A DNA stretch of 5,747 nt from Lachnospiraceae bacterium UBA7188 (GTDB taxonomy: Bacteria > Bacillota > Clostridia > Lachnospirales > Lachnospiraceae): the NCBI GenBank assembly GCA_002490995.1, contig DKVC01000073.1:23641-29387 (forward strand), written 5' to 3'. Below the pieces are notes generated by a model. That model was not told where the DNA came from, ran no database searches, and worked only from the letters and a program-made list of their open reading frames with translations. Below, in pieces: positions 1 through 4,483 of this stretch (position 1 is the stretch's first letter; every line of letters starts with the position of its first letter). Position numbers and translations under genes: made by a program.

Positions 1-44
1 TTTGCCTGAAGCAATTGCAGCAGTTATTTTCCGACAATTCCTTA
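1..44 (-). repeat. Left half of the dispersed palindromic repeat, inverted, cut by the window edge
   Basis: Read on the minus strand, these 44 bases match the left half of the copy at 3103-3146 at 40 of 44 positions, including the shared core GGAATTGTCGGAAAATAAC. The GGAA tip points into the window and the rest of the element would lie to the left, outside it. The match runs past the inverted-repeat arm into the loop (the GGCAAA segment), so it is a true copy and not only a shared tip. It lies 64 bases beyond the stop of the GH105 gene. Bases 45-108 between them show no terminator or gene that I can recognise. Confidence 0.85.
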
Positions 45-108
45 TGTTAGCAAATGTTAATGAGCGCAAGTATAAATTCCGGCAGCCTTGAACAGAAGCG
101 GACATCCC

Positions 109-1302
109 TCAATCCAGATACAGCATCTCCGAATAAGCCATGATAAACGGCCCGCTTCCCTTTCCTTCGTCGGTAAGATAATACCGCGTATCTTCATAAT
201 TATTGGTACCGTTTGCAGCCGCCTTCAGATAAATATCCCTCAGGCCGCTCTCATCCAGCTTTTTCTCCGTCAGACCCACAAATGCCCTTATCCCGGCCTC
301 CCTGTAGGATTCGTCCAGCCAGCCCTTCCTGACGCCTTTTAAAATGATATAGCTCATCATCGCCGTTCCGCTGCTCTCAGGACGGTTTGTGTCCGTTGCA
401 GGCTTGTCTGCCAGGTTCGCCCAGATGCCGTCCGCGTCCTGATATTTCAGCATGCCGTCCACAAACAGCTTCAGTGCTGCCTTTCTTTTCTCCAGGTATT
501 CTTCCGGAAGCACCTCCATGATATCCACCATGGCCATACCGTACCAGCCCATTGCCCTGGTCCAGAAAAACCTGCACACATCCTCTTTCCCGTTTCCTGC
601 ATGATAATACATTCCATTCGGAGAAAGCAGCGTCTCCGCCACCCAGTCCAGGCGCTCCTGCGCCAGCTCCAGCTGCCGCCTGTCACCGATTCTCGCCGCG
701 TGGTGTGACAGGAAGGGCTGCAGCATGTAGATGCCGTCCAGCCAGATTTTGTACATGGGCGCTCCCCTCCAGCCATGCCAGTAGTTATGCCCCAGTTCCT
801 TTGGCATATTTTCAAGGCAGGGAGTATGTCCCAGACTGTTGACGTAATTTTCATCCGTCAGATGCCGATATAAAGTATCCGTGATTTCGCCGTAAGCATC
901 CTGTCCCCTGGAAAACCGCTCAAAAAGCGCAGCCGTTTTATAACAGTCCGCCCCATGGCAGTCCACATAGCCAGAACGCTCAAAATTCAGCTGCCAGCTG
1001 CCGTCCTCCTTCTGCTCCATCAGACCGTCCAGGTAGGATTTCACATAATCATAGTATGCTTTCCCCTTCTCCGGCTCCGCTTCGTATATGTCATACAAGC
1101 CTTCCATTACTACGCCATTGTAGTAACTGTAGTCATACAGAAAATCCTTTCCTCCGGGGGCACGTTTCTCATTATCCCATGTGAAAAACAGCTTTGTGCT
1201 GTTAAGTACCTTTTCCGGCACATTTACTTCGGAATCTATGGTCAGTCTGTTGATATAATCTGCTGCTTTGCTTACGGCGGCTTCTATTCTTTCTGCTTCC
1301 AT
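109..1302 (-). CDS. Glycoside hydrolase family 105 (unsaturated rhamnogalacturonyl/glucuronyl hydrolase, YteR/YesR type)
   Basis: The 397-residue product is an (alpha/alpha)6-barrel enzyme of the GH88/GH105 group. Family members remove the 4,5-unsaturated uronic acid left at the non-reducing end of oligosaccharides by pectin or other polysaccharide lyases. Visible family landmarks are WLDGIYM (residues 187-193), whose Asp189 probably corresponds to the catalytic Asp of YteR; FWTRAMGWYGMAMVDIMEVL (246-265), the GNGW-like block; ESSGTAM (309-315); and KGSGPFIMAYSE (381-392). There is no signal peptide, which fits a cytoplasmic enzyme acting on imported oligosaccharides. The frame stays open 19 codons further upstream, but I chose the ATG at 1302 because AAGGAGGG lies six bases before it and the family homology begins after it. 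No transporter, lyase or regulator lies beside it, so the natural substrate cannot be read from context. Confidence 0.9.
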   Translation of the reverse strand: MEAERIEAAVSKAADYINRLTIDSEVNVPEKVLNSTKLFFTWDNEKRAPGGKDFLYDYSYYNGVVMEGLYDIYEAEPEKGKAYYDYVKSYLDGLMEQKEDGSWQLNFERSGYVDCHGADCYKTAALFERFSRGQDAYGEITDTLYRHLTDENYVNSLGHTPCLENMPKELGHNYWHGWRGAPMYKIWLDGIYMLQPFLSHHAARIGDRRQLELAQERLDWVAETLLSPNGMYYHAGNGKEDVCRFFWTRAMGWYGMAMVDIMEVLPEEYLEKRKAALKLFVDGMLKYQDADGIWANLADKPATDTNRPESSGTAMMSYIILKGVRKGWLDESYREAGIRAFVGLTEKKLDESGLRDIYLKAAANGTNNYEDTRYYLTDEGKGSGPFIMAYSEMLYLD

Positions 1303-1307
1303 TTTTA

Positions 1308-1315
1308 CCCTCCTT
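1308..1315 (-). promoter_or_regulatory. Ribosome binding site that fixes the GH105 start
   Basis: AAGGAGGG on the minus strand is followed by five bases and the ATG at 1302. The upstream in-frame ATG at 1359 has no comparable site, so the shorter reading is preferred. The rest of the 172-base gap up to 1474 shows no convincing promoter or terminator. Confidence 0.75.
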
Positions 1316-1474
1316 CTTCCGTCAGAAATTGTGGCATGTTTCAAATACACAACATTCATGCAGGATCCAGACAGGAAAGAGCGCCGGCATATGCACTTCT
1401 TCCCTAACAGGCTCCCACAAATTTATTTCGTCACACGTCCTTAAAACCTACATAATGCTGCCATTTTTATCACA

Positions 1475-1918
1475 TTAGCTCTGGATTTCTGCCGCAAAAT
1501 CAATATCGTACCTTGTCCCATGGTGAAAGAGCACCCCGTCCGTGAGCCGGATGCGCAGAAGGCAGGTATTCGGATCCTCTTCATTTGTATGTCCATTGTC
1601 ATACCATTCACTGAACACTGCACGCAGCTTCGACATGATTTCCTCATTCTTTTCCGCTCTCACATGCCCCAGGTTTTCTCCGATACCGTGTGCCGTAAAC
1701 CACTCGCCGCAGACCGCTACCGTGGGATTCTTTTCGATCTGCCGCATCTTATTGGAAAGGGCGTATGTGACAATATAAAATGCTCTCTCCTCATAAAAGC
1801 TGTTCACAATTCTCACTGAGGGAATTCCGTCTTCCACTGTGGCAAGGGACAGCAGGGTATCGCATCCGAACCTTTCGTCCATGATTTCCGCTGTTTCTCT
1901 GGTAAGCTTTTCTCCCAT
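1475..1918 (-). CDS. Pyridoxamine 5'-phosphate oxidase-fold (FMN-binding split barrel) protein
   Basis: The 147-residue protein has the layout of small split-barrel flavin proteins. A short N-terminal helix leads to a strand pair with LATVEDGIPSVRIVN (residues 25-39), then YIVTYALSNKMRQIEKNP (48-65) and VAVCGEWFTAHGIG (67-80), followed by an acidic helical segment and the final strands ending TRYDIDFA. Family members bind FMN, F420 or haem and usually work as dimers. Most short clostridial ones have no assigned substrate, and nothing here shows true PLP synthesis. The start is supported by CGGAGG at 1927-1932, eight bases ahead of the ATG. It is separated from the GH105 gene by 172 bases, so co-transcription is possible but not shown. 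I am confident of the fold and not of the reaction. Confidence 0.85.
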   Translation of the reverse strand: MGEKLTRETAEIMDERFGCDTLLSLATVEDGIPSVRIVNSFYEERAFYIVTYALSNKMRQIEKNPTVAVCGEWFTAHGIGENLGHVRAEKNEEIMSKLRAVFSEWYDNGHTNEEDPNTCLLRIRLTDGVLFHHGTRYDIDFAAEIQS

Positions 1919-1955
1919 TGTTCTTTCCTCCGTTTCGATTTATTCATTTCTGTTG

Positions 1956-2086
1956 CTTATACTCGTTAATGAAACTATCTGTGCCAGCCGTCATGTATAA
2001 CAAGGTTTCTGTATGACAGTGACCTTATGAACGTTTCTATAATGCAGGGCAGAAAAACGGCAGTCACATGCACTCGCGAGTATAAG
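1956..2086. repeat. Intergenic palindromic unit with 10-base perfect terminal inverted repeats
   Basis: CTTATACTCG at 1956-1965 is the exact reverse complement of CGAGTATAAG at 2077-2086. Further in, 1979-1991 (CTGTGCCAGCCGT) pairs with 2057-2069 at 10 of 13 positions. A nested hairpin can form on the plus strand between 1990-1997 and 2010-2017, including two G-T (G-U in RNA) pairs. The right end overlaps the repeat tip at 2082-2100. I do not recognise the unit. It could be a small non-autonomous insertion, a structured leader, or partly chance. It holds no credible gene. Confidence 0.4.
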
Positions 2087-2100
2087 GAAGTGTCTACAAA
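2082..2100 (-). repeat. Right tip of the dispersed repeat (19-base fragment)
   Basis: ATAAGGAAGTGTCTACAAA is the exact reverse complement of 3191-3209, the right end of the complete copy. After base 2100 the match stops and the Nudix remnant begins, so this is a truncated or rearranged end. The outer tip faces left here and right at 3209, so the two form terminal inverted repeats around 2082-3209. The stop codon of the Nudix remnant (2094-2096) lies inside this tip. Confidence 0.8.
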
Positions 2101-2351
2101 AGATAAAAATTAACGGCATACAGCAGCGCCAGCATGGAAACGCCGCATTGAATTTCATTCGCCCTAAGCATATCGAGGACTTCATTTTTCGGTATCCACT
2201 TCTTTCCCTGAACTTCGTTTTCGTCAAATTCGGCAGCTTCACTTTCCACTCTTGCGCCAAATACATGAACTTTCAGATCCGACATTCCGTTACTGGGATT
2301 TGTAATACTGCCAGTTCTTCCAAAGTGCAGTTCAAAGTGCAATTTTTGCAC
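2094..2351 (-). pseudogene. C-terminal remnant of a Nudix hydrolase
   Basis: The 85-codon frame matches the C-terminal half of ADP-ribose/MutT-like Nudix proteins: GMSDLKVHVFGARVESE, then the acidic FDENEVQGKKWIPKNEVLDM and a closing helix with the Cys-Gly-Val-Ser stretch. The N-terminal half with the Nudix box (the GX5EX7REUXEEXGU metal site) is absent, and a stop codon lies just upstream in frame. Catalysis is therefore not expected. The first ten or so residues (MQKLHFELHF) are encoded by a repeated GCACTTT motif and probably do not belong to the Nudix domain. The fragment still has a GTG start with AAGGAG eight bases upstream, so it may be translated. Its stop codon comes from the repeat tip. 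Confidence 0.65.
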
Positions 2352-2377
2352 TTTATTTTCTCCTTATTTGCACTTTG
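2321..2377. promoter_or_regulatory. Cluster of four CAAAGTGCA/TGCACTTTG motifs, possible operator
   Basis: CAAAGTGCA occurs at 2321-2329 and 2333-2341. The opposite orientation occurs at 2347-2354 (TGCACTTT) and 2369-2377 (TGCACTTTG). The middle two can form a hairpin with a five-base loop. The cluster overlaps the ribosome binding site (2360-2365) and GTG start of the Nudix remnant, and a TATACT box on the minus strand lies next to it at 2378-2383. This is where a repressor could block both transcription and translation. No regulator gene is present and I do not recognise the motif. Confidence 0.4.
2360..2365 (-). promoter_or_regulatory. Ribosome binding site ahead of the Nudix remnant
   Basis: AAGGAG on the minus strand lies eight bases before a GTG at 2351. 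It is the only support for a translation start of the truncated Nudix frame, and it suggests that expression signals of another gene were joined to the Nudix tail. Confidence 0.45.
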
Positions 2378-2439
2378 AGTATAACTACCTGTATAATCCA
2401 CATGCAGATACCGGTTCTTTAACTCGTGATGCTTTCCCA

Positions 2440-2616
2440 TCAACAAATTCCGATATGCGCCCTGGCCGTCTCCATCAGGTAATGCGAAGTTTTCAGCCCG
2501 TCCACAGCCTGCAGACCAATCGCAGTCTGCCAAGCCGCACTTTTTTCGGCGCGTTCGGGTTCTCCCTGTTTTCTATATTCTTCCAGTTCAAGCTGCCATT
2601 TTCTATCCTGCTCCAC
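2440..2616 (-). pseudogene. Truncated antitoxin-like leader resembling Fic-associated (VbhA-type) sequences
   Basis: From a GTG at 2616, with AAGGAG at 2626-2631 nine bases upstream, the frame gives 58 residues. A charged helix (EQDRKWQLELEEYRKQGEPE) is followed by AWQTAIGLQAVDGLKTSHYL and a second helix, METARAHI. From memory, this GLQAVDGLKTS block occurs in short antitoxin-type proteins or leaders that precede Fic domains. No HPFxxGNG Fic motif is found in any frame downstream. The frame ends abruptly with GIC and a stop, just where related sequences would continue with a second helix. A longer reading from a TTG at 2661 would overlap the GNAT 3' end but lacks a ribosome site. It starts 26 bases after the GNAT stop and is probably on the same transcript. 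Confidence 0.4.
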
Positions 2617-2642
2617 TGCATTTGTCTCCTTCTTCAGGGCTG

Positions 2643-3089
2643 TTATAATCGTTTTAGACAAGAATGCTTTTCATCTATTAAAAAGCCATTATTTCTATAA
2701 AAATTCAATGTGCTTTCTTTATTTGACCCTGTTTCAAGAAAGATTTTATAGCACCTGCGTTCTTTGGCGATTTCTGTCGCCTGCTCTAATAATGCTGATG
2801 CATACCCTTTATTTCTGTAGTTTATATGTGTTACAACATTTTCGACAACTGCAAACGGACTGACATTATGTGTTAAACTTTGAATTATAGCCATTTGTAC
2901 AGATGAAATGACTTTTCCGTCTTCTTCTGCAACCAGTAAATACATATTTTCATCTTTCTCAAACTTATCAAGAGTCTGCATCCATAAAGACATATCCTGT
3001 TCTTCTTTCGGCGGAAATTGTGTCAAATAATCAAAGTACAATACTTTTAAGTCATTTGCATCTGTATATCGGGCTTTCCTTATTGTCAT
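2643..3089 (-). CDS. GNAT-family N-acetyltransferase
   Basis: The 148-residue protein has the full GNAT fold order. The N-terminal MTIRKARYTDANDL strand-helix is followed by VAEEDGKVISSVQ (residues 53-65), then strand 4 and motif A with the acetyl-CoA pyrophosphate loop R92-N-K-G95-Y-A97 inside YRNKGYASALLEQA. After it come IFLETGSNKES and motif B YRNNGF (131-136). Proteins of this length acetylate small amines or protein N-termini; the acceptor cannot be predicted. GGGAGG at 3096-3101, six bases before the ATG, supports the start. The codons are visibly richer in A and T than those of argC or GH105, suggesting separate origin. The palindromic repeat begins two bases upstream of the ribosome site, so its promoter lies inside or beyond that repeat. 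Confidence 0.9.
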   Translation of the reverse strand: MTIRKARYTDANDLKVLYFDYLTQFPPKEEQDMSLWMQTLDKFEKDENMYLLVAEEDGKVISSVQMAIIQSLTHNVSPFAVVENVVTHINYRNKGYASALLEQATEIAKERRCYKIFLETGSNKESTLNFYRNNGFLIDEKHSCLKRL

Positions 3090-3102
3090 AATATACCTCC
3101 CA

Positions 3103-3208
3103 TTAGGAATTGTCGGAAAATAACTGCTACAATTTCTTTAGGCAAAAACCAGGAAACATCATAAAAATCGGCATTAACCTGTAGCAGTTATTTGTAGACA
3201 CTTCCTTA
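3103..3208 (+). repeat. Complete copy of the dispersed palindromic (MITE-like) repeat
   Basis: The arms 3103-3130 and 3181-3208 are inverted repeats matching at 23 of 28 positions. The inner 13 bases (AAATAACTGCTAC against its complement) pair perfectly around a 50-base loop. Left and right tips differ consistently: GGAATTGTCGG on the left and GGAAGTGTCTAC on the right. TTA stands at both edges (3103-3105 and 3206-3208), which could be a target duplication or part of the element. It encodes no protein. It sits between the second Nudix gene and the GNAT ribosome site, so a transcript from either direction would carry a strong hairpin. The size and arms fit a miniature inverted-repeat element. 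The parent transposase family is unknown to me. Confidence 0.75.
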
Positions 3209-3220
3209 TTACCCCAAACC

Positions 3221-3712
3221 TCAAAATTCCCTCAGCTTCGTAAAAACCACAGTCTCTCCATCCGCCACACCGCAGTAAATCTCATCTGTACCGTGCCCGA
3301 GCTGCAGATAATGCTCTATCACAAACTTAGCGCTGTATGGCATTTCCAGATCCGAAAGTTCGAAATACGCAAACCATCTGGTGATTCCTTCATTGGATAC
3401 GAGATGCTCATCTGCCTCACTGCTTAACTGCGCAAAAAAGTAATAATTCTGCCTGATTTCTCCTTTTGTCCTCCGTAAAGTAATGTAGCGCAATGAGAGA
3501 TTTTCCACATCACTTTCCTTCAGCCCCAGTTCCTCATCCATCTCCCTCCGGATGCAGGCACGGGCATCATTCAGCTCACACTCTTCAAAATGGCCGCCTG
3601 CGGAGCCTGTCCAGACATCATTCACCACTCTGCCGCCCTGTCTGAAAAGCAACAGCATTTTATCGTCCTTTGTTATGTAGACAGATGTCATATTTCTCAG
3701 TTTTCCTTCCAT
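3221..3712 (-). CDS. Nudix hydrolase with a lengthened Nudix box
   Basis: The 163-residue protein is a Nudix pyrophosphohydrolase, a family that cleaves nucleoside diphosphates linked to another group, often oxidised nucleotides or ADP-ribose. The domain starts near residue 8 with TSVYITKDDKMLLLFRQGG. The metal-binding box runs from Gly40: GHFEECELNDARACI, then R56-E57-M-D-E60-E61-L-G63-L. The REUXEEXGU half is intact, but nine residues rather than seven separate Glu46 from the Arg-Glu pair. I believe this GHFE-type box occurs in a recognised subgroup, so activity is likely. GGAGGAG at 3715-3721 supports the ATG at 3712. It lies 168 bases downstream of the other complete Nudix gene. The stop is 13 bases from the repeat at 3103-3208. 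The substrate is unassigned. Confidence 0.88.
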   Translation of the reverse strand: MEGKLRNMTSVYITKDDKMLLLFRQGGRVVNDVWTGSAGGHFEECELNDARACIRREMDEELGLKESDVENLSLRYITLRRTKGEIRQNYYFFAQLSSEADEHLVSNEGITRWFAYFELSDLEMPYSAKFVIEHYLQLGHGTDEIYCGVADGETVVFTKLREF

Positions 3713-3826
3713 GGCTCCTCCAGTTTTCCATAGTCTGGTCTTACATGCTTACAATAAACCTGTTTCGAATCTTCTTTCATCCGCCTTGCAGTAAGAAAGT
3801 GTCACGAACTACATTGGTTTATTGAA

Positions 3827-3855
3827 CTTATACTTACTGTTTTCACGCCAACCAA
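3827..3855 (-). promoter_or_regulatory. Possible promoter for the second Nudix gene
   Basis: On the minus strand TTGGTT (3850-3855) and TATAAG (3827-3832) are 17 bases apart. The -10 matches the housekeeping consensus at five of six positions and the -35 at three. It lies 115 bases upstream of the Nudix start at 3712, leaving a long leader. The evidence is only consensus-like spacing. Confidence 0.3.
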
Positions 3856-3880
3856 CTCCTTTGCCTTTATTCGTTTCCTT

Positions 3881-4330
3881 TCATGCAAGTACCGCAATCC
3901 ACTCTCCATCCTTAATTATATATTGAAATTCCGTCAATTCATCACTGTCCATAACCTTCATCAGACCTTCCATGTCATCAGCCAGCGCATAAGAAGAAAG
4001 CCTGCTTCTGTCCGCCCATTCCACCGTTCCTTCCTCGGATGAACACAGTTCTCCCTCAAACCGGTCCGCCTTAAACAGAAATACAATATATCTCCCATTC
4101 TCTATGGGAAACTGCTTGACGCCACAGAGTTTCGGATTCAGGACCGTCAATCCCGTCTCTTCCTTCATTTCCCGAATGACGGACTGCACAATGGACTCTC
4201 CCGCTTCCACATGCCCGCCCGGAAACACATAGCCGCTCCAGTCCTTCTTTGTCCGGTTCTGGAGCAGAATCTCATTTCCTCTGCATATCATGCATAATGC
4301 AGTCAGTTCCACCCTTTCCGTCCTGTCCAT
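3881..4330 (-). CDS. MutT-like Nudix hydrolase (8-oxo-dGTP diphosphatase-type)
   Basis: The 149-residue protein carries a textbook Nudix box: G39-HVEAG-E45-SIVQSVI-R53-E54-M-K-E57-E58-T-G60-L61, with every metal-binding Glu present. It is preceded by the strand TALCMICRGNEILLQNR and FPGG. Proteins with this arrangement and length are commonly annotated as 8-oxo-dGTP diphosphatases that cleanse oxidised nucleotides, but the substrate cannot be read from the motif and other nucleoside diphosphate derivatives are possible. It is soluble, with no signal peptide or membrane segment. GGGAGGG at 4338-4344 places the start at the ATG at 4330. The gap to argC (153 bases) contains AT-rich minus-strand TATA-like stretches near 4375-4400 that may hold its promoter, so it is probably a separate unit from argC. 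Confidence 0.88.
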   Translation of the reverse strand: MDRTERVELTALCMICRGNEILLQNRTKKDWSGYVFPGGHVEAGESIVQSVIREMKEETGLTVLNPKLCGVKQFPIENGRYIVFLFKADRFEGELCSSEEGTVEWADRSRLSSYALADDMEGLMKVMDSDELTEFQYIIKDGEWIAVLA

Positions 4331-4445
4331 ATATTTCCCTCCCTGAAATAATAACCGCTTTCCCTCTCTCAGAATGTATATACTTATGTTATACTTTTAA
4401 GCGGATTCGTTTACTGTTTTCTGATTCCGCATCATAGAATCAAAG

Positions 4446-4473
4446 GAAAAATGGGAAGCCTGGCTCCAGTTCC
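4446..4473 (-). terminator. Possible weak intrinsic terminator after argC
   Basis: Reading on the minus strand 11 bases past the argC stop, GGAA-CTG and CAG-GC-TTCC can pair around a GAGC loop with a two-base bulge, followed by a short T run (A run at 4447-4451 on the plus strand). The stem is short and imperfect, so confidence is low. Confidence 0.35.
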
Positions 4474-4483
4474 AGCCTTATGC

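Larger units (their letters stand above)
2082..3209. mobile_element. Putative cargo segment bounded by 19-base perfect inverted repeats
   Basis: The segment is bounded by the two right tips described at 2082-2100 and 3191-3209. It contains an AT-rich GNAT acetyltransferase gene, a truncated Fic-antitoxin-like reading frame, a 5'-truncated Nudix gene, and the complete 106-base repeat at one end. There is no transposase, so any movement would need enzymes supplied elsewhere, or the layout arose by recombination between repeat copies. That it is a single mobile unit is inference. The repeats themselves are seen directly. Confidence 0.35.

Noticed and set aside
955..1407. Long open frame on the plus strand over the start of the GH105 gene
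   Set aside because: It lies antisense to a well-supported enzyme, has no ribosome binding site, and its translation shows no recognisable domain. It is a shadow of the coding strand.
1956..2086. FMN riboswitch ahead of the flavin-fold protein
   Set aside because: The conserved FMN aptamer blocks are absent on the minus strand. The pairing seen is different.
2333..2354. Intrinsic terminator formed by the central CAAAGTGCA/TGCACTTT hairpin
   Set aside because: The stem is AT-rich and no uninterrupted T run follows on either strand, so operator-type symmetry explains it better.
1991..2533. Extra minus-strand frames (1991-2266 and 2273-2533) around the gene remnants
   Set aside because: They overlap the Nudix and antitoxin-like remnants in other frames and lack family features or ribosome sites. 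The second frame might suggest a frameshift continuation of the antitoxin-like gene, but its residues after the shift do not resemble a continuation.
3103..3208. Integron attC site between small cassette-like genes
   Set aside because: The palindrome size is suggestive and the neighbours are cassette-like, but the GTTRRRY core sites and the unpaired-base pattern of attC are not visible, and no integrase is present.
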